From: Burkholderiales bacterium
Lineage (GTDB): Bacteria > Pseudomonadota > Gammaproteobacteria > Burkholderiales > Burkholderiaceae_C
Reading direction: 5' to 3'
NCBI GenBank assembly: GCA_025358485.1
Contig: JANYJJ010000065.1
Coordinates: forward strand, 1-64,000
DNA length: 64,000 nucleotides
Shown: positions 52,578 through 64,000 of the stretch, in pieces
Position numbering within the stretch: position 1 is the first letter of the stretch
How the letters are laid out: each line of letters begins with the position of its first letter
The notes under the pieces: generated by a model
Seen by the model: only the letters and a program-made list of their open reading frames with translations
What the model was told of the DNA's origin: nothing
The model's database searches: none
Program-made: the position numbers and the translations under genes

Positions 52578-54210
52578 ATGCAACTCACCCTGTGGACTTA
52601 CGAAGGCCCGCCTCATGTGGGTGCCATGCGCATCGCAACCGCCATGGAAGGCGTGCATTACGTGTTGCATGCACCGCAAGGCGACACCTACGCTGACCTG
52701 CTGTTCACCATGATCGAGCGACTGCCCAAACGCCCGCCGGTCACCTACACCACCTTCCAAGCTCGCGACTTGGGCGGCGACACCGCTGAGCTGTTCAAAA
52801 CCGCTGCGCGCGATGCGTTTGAGCGCTTCAAGCCGCAGGCCATGATGGTCGGTGCGTCGTGCACCGCCGAGCTGATTCAAGACGATCCGGGCGGCTTGTG
52901 CAAAGCGCTCGACTTGCCCATTCCCGTTGTGGCTTTGGAGCTGCCTTCCTACCAGCGCAAAGAGAACTGGGGCGCGTCAGAAACCTTTTACCAAATGGTG
53001 CGCGCCTTGGCTGGCCCCACGGCCGCGAAGTACGGTGCCGTGCGACCCGCGCGCGTCGAAGGTCAGCCAGCACGCTGCAACATCTTGGGTCCCGCCGCTT
53101 TGGGCTTTCGGCACCGCGACGACCTTCGCGAGATCAGTGGCCTGCTCACGCAAATGGGCATCGTCGTCAATGTGGTGGCGCCGCTCGGTGCGACGCCAGC
53201 CGACCTGGCACGCTTGGGCAACGCCGACTTCAACGTCGTGCTTTACCCAGAAATTGCCTCACTCACCGCCACTTGGTTGACGCGCACTTTTGGTCAGCCC
53301 GCCACCAAAGTCATTCCCATCGGCACTGGTGCCACACGCGACTTCATCAATGAAGTTGCAGCGCTCGCAAACATCGATCCCAAAGCCACCTTGGCCGCCA
53401 CCGAATCACGCGCCGCTTGGTACGCCAAGTCGGTTGATTCGACCTACCTCACCAACAAGCGCGTGTTCGTGTTTGGTGACGCCACCCACGCCGTTGCGGC
53501 CGCTCGCGTGGCCACCGAGGAAATGGGTTTCACGGTGGTGGGCATAGGCACTTACAGCCGTGAATTTGCGCGCGATGTGCGCGACGCAGCCAAGCTGTAC
53601 GGCGTTGAAGCCCTCATCAGTGACGATTACCTCGAAATCGAGGCGCGCATTGCCGAGCTGCAACCTGAGTTGGTGTTGGGCACGCAAATGGAGCGCCACA
53701 TTGCCAAGCGCCTGGGCGTGCCCTGCGCCGTGATTTCAGCGCCCGTGCATGTGCAAGATTTTCCAGCGCGCTATTCGCCGCAAATGGGCCCCGAGGGCGC
53801 TGCGGTGTTGTTTGACACCTGGGTGCACCCGTTGATGATGGGCTTGGAAGAACACCTGATTGGCATGTTCCGCGGCGACGCTGAATTTCATGAAGACGCC
53901 GCGCCGTCACACCTCGGCGGTCATGCGCGTGGCCATACATTGGCCGCCGCGCCAGTGGCAGTTGAAGCGCCTGCTGCGGGCAACTCAGCCGCCGATATTT
54001 CAGTCGATTCCGTCGCCGACGACGCGAGCCAACCAGCCACCAACGCCCCTGCCGCAATCACCGTGTCATGGGCCCCAGACGCCGAAAAGGAACTCAAGAA
54101 AATTCCTTTCTTCGTGCGCGGCAAGGCGCGCCGCAACACCGAGCGATACGCCGACATGCACAGCTTGCCTGTCATCACCATCGAGACTTTGTATGACGCC
54201 AAGGCCCACT

Positions 54211-54221
<11 letters not shown>
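52578..54221 (+). CDS. bchB: Light-independent protochlorophyllide reductase subunit B
   Basis: 547 residues, NifK-like half of DPOR. Asp36 ([11 protein letters not shown]) is the unusual Asp ligand of the NB cluster known from Rhodobacter and is conserved; [17 protein letters not shown] near 94 gives a Cys ligand. The C-terminal helix region [20 protein letters not shown] is typical. An Ala/Ser-rich linker of about 40 residues ([20 protein letters not shown]) precedes it. The end overlaps bchH by 11 bp in another frame. Confidence 0.95.
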
Positions 54222-58937
<4,716 letters not shown>

Positions 58938-58947
58938 CCAGCCGCCA

Positions 58948-59676
58948 ATGAAAGCGACCACAGTCACCGTGGACCGCGCAGCATCCACAACCTACACCGA
59001 CCGCCGCGGTCAGATCCAAAACTACTTCGACCGCACGGCCGTGGCCGCGTGGGCCACGCTCACGTCTGACGCGCCCGTGGGCCGCATACGCACCACCGTG
59101 CGCGCGGGCCGCGATGCCATGCGCGCCAAGTTGCTGTCGTGGTTGCCTGAAGATTTGCACGGTCGCCGCATCCTGGATGCCGGTTGCGGCACGGGTGCGT
59201 TGGCGGTGGAAGCAGCGCGGCGCGGTGCTCAGGTGGTGGCGATAGATTTGTCGCCCACGCTGGTGAATTTGGCGCGTGACCGTTTGCCCACAGACCTACG
59301 CGGAACTGTGGACTTCCGCAGTGGCGACATGCTGGATGTCGGCTTGGGCCGCTTCGATCATGTGGTGGCCATGGACTCCGTCATTCACTACGGCACCGAA
59401 GACGCGGTGAATGCTTTGTCTAAGTTGGCTGAGCGCACCTCCAGCTCCATTCTCTTCACCTACGCGCCGCGCACGCCGCTGTTGGCCGCGATGATTTCGG
59501 TGGGCCGTTTGCTGCCGCGTGGTGACCGCGCACCGTGGCTGGAGCCTATGGCGAAAGAAAAAATCCTCAAGCTCATGGCGGTGGACATTTGCTTGCAGCA
59601 CTGGCAGGCCGAGCGCACCGAGCGGGTGTCGAGCGGCTTTTATAAATCGCAAGCACTTGAGCTGATCAAGCGCTGA
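58948..59676 (+). CDS. bchM: Mg-protoporphyrin IX O-methyltransferase
   Basis: SAM-dependent methyltransferase acting on the product of BchH, 242 residues from ATG 58948. Motif I RRILDAGCGTGALAVEAARRG near 70, VDFRSGDMLDVGLGRFDHVV near 120, ending SSGFYKSQALELIKR (the family ends in SFYFSR-like motifs). 10 bp after bchL. Confidence 0.95.
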   Translation: MKATTVTVDRAASTTYTDRRGQIQNYFDRTAVAAWATLTSDAPVGRIRTTVRAGRDAMRAKLLSWLPEDLHGRRILDAGCGTGALAVEAARRGAQVVAIDLSPTLVNLARDRLPTDLRGTVDFRSGDMLDVGLGRFDHVVAMDSVIHYGTEDAVNALSKLAERTSSSILFTYAPRTPLLAAMISVGRLLPRGDRAPWLEPMAKEKILKLMAVDICLQHWQAERTERVSSGFYKSQALELIKR

Positions 59677-59683
59677 GAGCACG

Positions 59684-59735
59684 CGCACCAAGCACTCGCA
59701 CCAAGCACCCGCACCAAGCACCCGCACCATGCAAC
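59684..59735. repeat. 13-nt tandem repeat between bchM and lhaA
   Basis: CGCACCAAGCAC plus one base (T or C), three full copies and one changed copy (CGCACCATGCAA). The last copy creates an ATG that opens a seven-codon reading frame ending at the lhaA start. Confidence 0.9.
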
Positions 59736-59748
59736 TGAAAGTCATCCA

Positions 59749-61296
59749 GTGAAAGCAGCCACCTTCGGCAAATGGGCGCGTCGCATGCCCTCCGAATGGC
59801 TGCCGTTCGCCGACGTGGCCAGCGCCGATTTGCCCTTGCCGCGGCTGCTGCGCTTGTCGCTGTTCAAGTTCACCATGGGTGCCATCACGGCGCTGCTCAT
59901 CGGCACCTTGAACCGCGTGATGATTGTTGAGCTGGGCGTGTCGGCTTGGTTGGTGTCGCTGATGTTGGCTTTGCCCTTGTTGGTGGCACCGTTTCGCGCC
60001 ATCACCGGCTACCACTCAGACACCCACCGCTCGGCTTTCGGCTGGAAGCGCGTGCCCTACATGTGGGGCGGCACCTTGATTCAATTCTTTGGTCTGGCGG
60101 TGATGCCGTTTGCGCTGCTGGTGCTGTCGGGCCAAGGTGCGGTGCCGGTTCCGCCGTGGGTGGGGCAAGGTGCCGCGGCGCTGGCATTTTTGGCGGTGGG
60201 TGCGGGTTTGCAAACTTCGCAAACTGCCGGTTTGGCCTTGGCCACTGACCAAGCCAGCGACGCGACTCGGCCCAAAGTGGTGGCTCTGATGTACGTGATG
60301 CTGTTGGTCGGTGCAGTCTGCGGCAGCGTGGTTTTCAGCGTGTTGCTGGCCGACTTCAGCCCGCAGCGCTTGGTGCAAACCGTGCAGGGCTCGGCCCTGT
60401 TTGTGCTCATCGTCAACGCCTTCGCGCTTTGGAAACAAGAGCCACGCAACCCTCAGCGTGTGGCTGAAATGAAAGTCAAAACGCCGCCGCCATTTCGTGA
60501 GGTGTGGGCGCGCTTCATACGCAACGGCCGCACCCGGCGCTTCTTGTGGGCCACCGGTTTGGGCACGATGGCTTTCAACATGCAAGACATCATCTTGGAG
60601 CCCTATGGCGGCGAGATTTTGAAGCTCAGCGTCGGTGCCACCAGCGCGCTCAGCGGCATGTTGGCGGGCGGTGCGCTTGTTGGTTTTGTCTTGGCCGGGC
60701 GTTTGCTGGCGCGCCAAGCCGACCCGCTGCGCTTGGCCGCTTACGGTGCTTTGGCAGGGTTGCCTGCGTTTTTGGCAGTGCTGTTTTCAGCGCCTCTGGA
60801 TGCCGGTTGGTTGTTCCGATTGGGCGCGTGCGGCATCGGTTTTGGCGGCGGCTTGTTTGCGGTGGGCACGCTGTACACCGCCATGCGTTTGGAAACCGGT
60901 GGCTTCACAGCCTTGGCGCTGGGCGCCTGGGGTGCCATTCAATCGGTCGCGGCCGGTTTGGCCATGTTCTTCGGTGGGGCGCTGCGCGATGGGGTGTCTC
61001 ATTTGGCCGCAAGCGGTGCCCTGGGCACCAGCCTGAGCAGCCCCACCACCGGCTACAGCGCGGTGTACCAAATTGAGATCGTGCTGCTGTTCATCACATT
61101 GATTGCCATTGGCCCCTTGGTGGGGCGCAAGGCGCTGATTTTTTCTGGGTCAGACGAAGCAGCCGCTGCCGGAAAACACGAAGCTGCCGCCAGATTTACG
61201 GCCAGATCGGCGGCCAGATCTGCCGACAGTGCGCCTGTCAGCGCTCCCCTCAATTCACCCCCGCAAATTTTCGGCTTGTCCGAATTGTCCCGCTAA
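59749..61296 (+). CDS. lhaA: LH1 assembly factor LhaA (PucC/BCD family)
   Basis: Membrane protein of the PucC/LhaA branch of the major facilitator superfamily, 515 residues, twelve helices, required to build LH1 around the reaction centre in Rhodobacter. ITGYHSDTHRSAFGWKRVPYMWGGTLIQF near 86 and FNMQDIILEPYGGEILKLSVGATS near 283 are signatures. Start is GTG 59749, whose second base begins a TGA closing the seven-codon frame upstream, possible translational coupling. The last 50 residues are an Ala/Ser-rich tail. Confidence 0.92.
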   Translation: MKAATFGKWARRMPSEWLPFADVASADLPLPRLLRLSLFKFTMGAITALLIGTLNRVMIVELGVSAWLVSLMLALPLLVAPFRAITGYHSDTHRSAFGWKRVPYMWGGTLIQFFGLAVMPFALLVLSGQGAVPVPPWVGQGAAALAFLAVGAGLQTSQTAGLALATDQASDATRPKVVALMYVMLLVGAVCGSVVFSVLLADFSPQRLVQTVQGSALFVLIVNAFALWKQEPRNPQRVAEMKVKTPPPFREVWARFIRNGRTRRFLWATGLGTMAFNMQDIILEPYGGEILKLSVGATSALSGMLAGGALVGFVLAGRLLARQADPLRLAAYGALAGLPAFLAVLFSAPLDAGWLFRLGACGIGFGGGLFAVGTLYTAMRLETGGFTALALGAWGAIQSVAAGLAMFFGGALRDGVSHLAASGALGTSLSSPTTGYSAVYQIEIVLLFITLIAIGPLVGRKALIFSGSDEAAAAGKHEAAARFTARSAARSADSAPVSAPLNSPPQIFGLSELSR

Positions 61297-61318
61297 GCCT
61301 CATCAAGGAGAAGGCACC

Positions 61319-62098
61319 ATGCAAACCGTTGGCTACCTCACTAACTACCTCGACCTCCCTCAGGTCTTGCTGTACGCGTTCTGGGTATTTTTCTTTGGCC
61401 TCATTTATTACCTCGTCCGCGAAGGCCATCGCGAGGGCTATCCCATGGAGTCCGACAGCATGGGCCGCGCCGTGACCACAGGCTGGCCCATACCCGACCC
61501 GAAAACCTACAAGCTGGCGGGCGGCAAAAGCGTGACCATCCCTGAGCTGAACCGCCCCGAGCCGCAGTACAGCGCGCGCCCGACGGCCGCTTCACCGGGC
61601 TCGCCCATTGAGCCGGTGGGCAACCCGATGTTCGCTGGTGTGGGCGCAGGGGCTTACGCCATGCGTGCCGACGTGCCAGACATGACGTCACACGGCACGC
61701 CGCTGATCCAACCGCTGCGTCTGATGAAGCAGCACGGTGTGGCGCCGCAAGACGTTGACCCGCGCGGTTTGCCTGTGATGGGCGGCGACGGAAAACCCGG
61801 CGGTGTGGTGCGCGACATCTGGCTTGACAGTGCCGAGATGATGTTCCGCTACCTTGAAGTTGAAGTGGCTGGCAAGGGTGCAAACGCCGCCAACCGTCGC
61901 GTCTTGTTGCCGATTCCGTTTGCGCGCATTCGCCGCAACATGGTGGAAGTCAATTCCATCTACGGCATGCACTTTGCCGACGTGCCCGGCACCCGCAGCC
62001 CCGATCAAGTGACCATGCTCGAAGAAGAAAAGATCAGCGCCTACTACGGAGCCGGTACTTTGTATGCCGACCCCAAGCGCGTTGAAGCGATGATTTGA
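61319..62098 (+). CDS. puhA: Photosynthetic reaction centre H subunit
   Basis: 259 residues. One N-terminal helix (LDLPQVLLYAFWVFFFGLIYYL), then REGHREGYPMESD, the start of the cytoplasmic domain, VRDIWLDSAEMMFRYLEVEV near 180 and VLLPIPFARI near 208, ending YYGAGTLYADPKRVEAM. Start ATG 61319 with AAGGAGAAGG upstream. The H subunit caps LM (genes not in the window). A terminator-like hairpin follows. Confidence 0.97.
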   Translation: MQTVGYLTNYLDLPQVLLYAFWVFFFGLIYYLVREGHREGYPMESDSMGRAVTTGWPIPDPKTYKLAGGKSVTIPELNRPEPQYSARPTAASPGSPIEPVGNPMFAGVGAGAYAMRADVPDMTSHGTPLIQPLRLMKQHGVAPQDVDPRGLPVMGGDGKPGGVVRDIWLDSAEMMFRYLEVEVAGKGANAANRRVLLPIPFARIRRNMVEVNSIYGMHFADVPGTRSPDQVTMLEEEKISAYYGAGTLYADPKRVEAMI

Positions 62099-62113
62099 TC
62101 GCTGTCCGAACAA

Positions 62114-62145
62114 CGCAGCGCAACCCGCGCTGCGGATTGTTTTTT
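62114..62145 (+). terminator. Terminator-like hairpin between puhA and puhB
   Basis: CGCAGCGC-aaccc-GCGCTGCG with an 8-bp perfect stem followed by GATTGTTTTTT, starting 15 bp after the puhA stop. It would partly end transcripts and make puhA more abundant than puhB. Confidence 0.75.
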
Positions 62146-62149
62146 GCGG

Positions 62150-62197
62150 TCGATTCGGTGGCTGATTTGGTGACTCATTTGGTGGTCGAATTTGTGA
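62150..62197. repeat. Degenerate 12-nt tandem repeat between puhA and puhB
   Basis: Four 12-nt units: TCGATTCGGTGG, CTGATTTGGTGA, CTCATTTGGTGG, TCGAATTTGTGA. No function assigned. Confidence 0.6.
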
Positions 62198-62216
62198 TTG
62201 GTGACGGAGAGGTTTG

Positions 62217-62957
62217 ATGAGCATTCAGAGCCACGGGCACGAGCATGAATTCGAACCGCAGCATGGGCTGCCCGAGCGCTTGCCCGCAGGTGAAAGCATC
62301 CTGTGGCAAGGCTCGCCAGACTTTGGGGCCATGGCGCGCCGTGTGTTTCACATTCGCAAAGTGGCTTTCTACTTTGCGTTTTTGTTGCTAGCGCACGTGG
62401 CCAATTTGCTCTGGTCAGGCTCCAGCGCCTGGCAAACGCTGATGTCACTGCGCTTGTTGTTGCCCCTGGCGCTTTTTGGCATTGCCAGCGTCGCCATGCT
62501 GGCGTGGATGACAGCCAAAACCACCGTCTACACACTCACCAACAAACGCATCGTCATGCGCGTGGGCATCGTGCTCACCGTCACTTTCAATTTGCCGCTC
62601 AAGTCGCTCACTTCGGCCGGTTTGCTGAAGTACGACAAACAAGCAGCCGCCAGTCACGGCGACATCACTTTGGCCTTGGGCAGCCAAGACCGCATTGCTT
62701 GGTTGCAGCTTTGGCCTAGCGTGCGGCCGTGGCGCTTCACCCGACCCGAACCCATGTTGCGGTCCATCGCCAACGTCCAGGCCGTGTCGGATCAACTCAG
62801 CGCGGCCTGGGCGGCAGCCAAAGGACAGCCGCTTCATGCTGAGAAGCGCGCCGATTCGTCCCCTGATGTGTCAACTCAGTCGCCACCTGATTCACCCACT
62901 GAAGCATCAGGGATTTCCCAGCCCCACACCGCGAAGTGGCAAGCACAAACCACGTGA
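62217..62957 (+). CDS. puhB: Photosynthetic complex assembly protein PuhB
   Basis: 246 residues from ATG 62217 (GGAGAGG upstream). HGLPERLPAGESILWQGSPDF near 16, three hydrophobic segments near 50-110, TVYTLTNKRIVMRVGIVLTVTFNLPLK near 105 (PH-like domain) and RPEPMLRSIANVQAVSDQL near 180 fit PuhB. The C-terminal 40 residues are Ser/Pro-rich. Assists reaction-centre assembly in Rhodobacter. Confidence 0.9.
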   Translation: MSIQSHGHEHEFEPQHGLPERLPAGESILWQGSPDFGAMARRVFHIRKVAFYFAFLLLAHVANLLWSGSSAWQTLMSLRLLLPLALFGIASVAMLAWMTAKTTVYTLTNKRIVMRVGIVLTVTFNLPLKSLTSAGLLKYDKQAAASHGDITLALGSQDRIAWLQLWPSVRPWRFTRPEPMLRSIANVQAVSDQLSAAWAAAKGQPLHAEKRADSSPDVSTQSPPDSPTEASGISQPHTAKWQAQTT

Positions 62958-62981
62958 CAAGCCCGGTGGAACTGAGCACAA

Positions 62982-62999
62982 TGTCAACTTAAGTTTACA
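62982..62999. promoter_or_regulatory. PpsR site in front of puhC
   Basis: TGTCAACTTAAGTTTACA, an exact TGT-N12-ACA, with a palindromic AACTTAAGTT centre, 23 bp before puhC. It predicts a PpsR-controlled internal promoter for puhC-acsF; no convincing -10 box was seen rightward. Confidence 0.72.
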
Positions 63000-63022
63000 T
63001 CACTCAGCACACGGATGTCACG

Positions 63023-63532
63023 ATGAGTTTACAAGCGGCCGTCGCCCCCGCCCCCGCCGTCGGGAAATCACCAGCCAAGCCAGCCCCAGACAATTTCCCC
63101 AAGTGGACCTTGTATTTCGCGGGCGGCATCATGGCTTTTTCGCTGATCGCGGTCGCGCTCATTCGCATCACTGGCAACGGCCCCGACCAGCTTGCCGCCG
63201 CCGCAGTTTCTGAACGCCTGCTGCGCTTCGACGACATGCGCGACGGCGGCGTGTTGGTGAGCGACGGCGTCACCGGGGCTCGTGTGACTGAACTTCACGG
63301 TGAACTGGGTTTTGTCCGCGGCGCATTGCGCGCCTTGACCCGCGAACGCCACGCGCGCGACATCGGTTCGAAGCAGCCCTTCAAACTCACCGCCCGCGCG
63401 GACGGCCGCTTGACGCTGGCCGACCCCAGCACCGGCCAGCGCATCGACCTTGAATCATTTGGGCCCACCAATTCGGGCGAGTTTTTGCGCTTCCTGGAGC
63501 CGATTCAAAAAACTGCCGCTGTCAAACCATAG
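63023..63532 (+). CDS. puhC: Photosynthetic complex assembly protein PuhC
   Basis: 169 residues. A basic Pro/Ala-rich N-terminus, one helix (LYFAGGIMAFSLIAVALIRI) near 35-55, then a periplasmic domain with LLRFDDMRDGGVLVSDGVTG near 75, GFVRGALRALTRERHARDIG near 102, and NSGEFLRFLEPIQ at the end, the PuhC pattern. Needed for LH1-reaction-centre organisation in Rhodobacter. Follows a PpsR site. Confidence 0.9.
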   Translation: MSLQAAVAPAPAVGKSPAKPAPDNFPKWTLYFAGGIMAFSLIAVALIRITGNGPDQLAAAAVSERLLRFDDMRDGGVLVSDGVTGARVTELHGELGFVRGALRALTRERHARDIGSKQPFKLTARADGRLTLADPSTGQRIDLESFGPTNSGEFLRFLEPIQKTAAVKP

Positions 63533-63588
63533 CGGTCAAACCGTAGCTTTAGAACCTTAGCCACTGAGAGCTAACCACCGAGAGCCGT
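63521..63588. repeat. Two successive 14-nt micro-duplications in front of acsF
   Basis: GTCAAACCATAGCG / GTCAAACCGTAGCT (63521-63548), then CCACTGAGAGCTAA / CCACCGAGAGCCGT (63561-63588). The first covers the puhC stop, so it added bases at the 3' end of puhC. Confidence 0.7.
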
Positions 63589-63592
63589 TGCC

Positions 63593-64000
63593 ATGCAAGC
63601 CACCTCTGCGCCACTGAACACCTCTGAAGAAGCCGGCCGCATGGCCAAAACTGAGACCCTGCTCAGCCCACGCTTCTACACCACCGACTTCGCCGCCATG
63701 GACCGCTTGGACGTGTCGCCGCTGCGCAAAGAGTGGGACGCCATGCTGGCCGAATACGAAGGCGACAACAACCACGATCACTTCCAGCGCACGCCCGAAT
63801 TTGCAGTGGAAGTGGCCGAGCGTTTCTCGCAGGTGTCGCCCGAGTTGCGCCAAGAGTTCATCGACTTCTTGGTCAGCTCACTCACCTCAGAGTTTTCGGG
63901 CTGCATTCTGTACAACGAGATCCAAAAGAACGTCACCAACCCCGACATCAAAACCCTGATGCGCTACATGGCACGCGATGAATCGCGCCATGCCGGCTTC
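63593..64000 (+). CDS. acsF: Aerobic Mg-protoporphyrin IX monomethyl ester cyclase, 5' part
   Basis: First 136 residues; the gene runs off the window. Di-iron oxygenase that closes ring E of bacteriochlorophyll using O2. [21 protein letters not shown] near 22, [20 protein letters not shown] near 47, [19 protein letters not shown] near 92 and [11 protein letters not shown] at the edge (ExxH metal ligands). The oxygen-dependent enzyme implies pigment synthesis in air. ATG 63593 lies 60 bp after puhC. Confidence 0.95.
   Translation, partial: MQATSAPLNTSEEAGRMAKTETLLSPRFYTTDFAAMDRLDVSPLRKEWDAMLAEYEGDNNHDHFQRTPEFAVEVAERFSQVSPELRQEFIDFLVSSLTSEFSGCILYNEIQKNVTNPDIKTLMRYMARDESRHAGF

Noticed and set aside
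59729-59752. Seven-codon leader peptide ending on the lhaA start
   Set aside because: No ribosome-binding site is visible and the ATG arose from the last repeat copy; kept only as a note in the repeat finding.

Overview
The window (about 60 % GC by eye) looks like chromosomal DNA of a phototrophic betaproteobacterium of the order Burkholderiales, most likely a Comamonadaceae relative of Rhodoferax or Limnohabitans. The main reason is the right-hand third. It holds bacteriochlorophyll, reaction-centre assembly and regulatory genes in the order known from Rubrivivax (bchP-bchG-ppsR-ppaA facing bchFNBHLM-lhaA-puhABC-acsF). The species assignment is inference. No rRNA, tRNA, CRISPR array, phage or IS transposase was seen.

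Layout. 1-4209: a double-length UvrA, reading leftward and cut by the window edge, that carries two palindromic repeat elements in frame. 4285-9320: a five-gene branched-chain-amino-acid-type ABC importer, with a third copy of the same repeat between the binding-protein gene and livG. 9389-12549: a TonB-dependent receptor and a PEP-CTERM surface protein. 12710-15282: a Bug/TctC binding protein followed by malonyl-CoA synthetase. 15291-18665: a GT87-type membrane protein, a tiny membrane protein and an MHS-family transporter. 18864-29104: a leucine/isovalerate degradation block (mccB, acyl-CoA dehydrogenase, methylglutaconyl-CoA hydratase, mccA, HMG-CoA lyase), interrupted by a vapBC toxin-antitoxin pair and an exported hydrolase, with an 18-bp palindromic operator in front of mccB. 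29168-38307: rhodanese, a DsbA/GST-kappa-type protein, a GTPase/DUF2868 pair, HAD dehalogenase, L,D-transpeptidase, a Pro/Thr/Ala-rich exported protein, and a HupE/TPR pair. 38558-39268: two small exported Ala/Lys/His-rich proteins. 39355-44675: a LysR regulator divergent from dabB-dabA, an energy-coupled inorganic-carbon uptake system. 44672-64000: the photosynthesis cluster.

How the genes work together. PpsR (repressor) and PpaA/AerR (B12-binding partner) sit in the middle of the photosynthesis cluster. Sites matching or nearly matching TGT-N12-ACA lie in front of bchG and bchF and in front of puhC. At bchG and bchF the ACA half falls in a good -35 box. bchH makes Mg-protoporphyrin, bchM methylates it, acsF closes the fifth ring with oxygen, bchNBL reduce the D ring in the dark, bchF hydrates the vinyl group, bchG attaches the tail and bchP reduces it. 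lhaA and puhABC build the LH1-reaction-centre core. The presence of acsF points to pigment synthesis under oxygen.

Two themes stand out outside the recognised genes. First, two families of short palindromic repeats occur both between genes and inside open reading frames, always in frame. Second, spacers of the photosynthesis operon and elsewhere carry 12-14-nt tandem micro-duplications.
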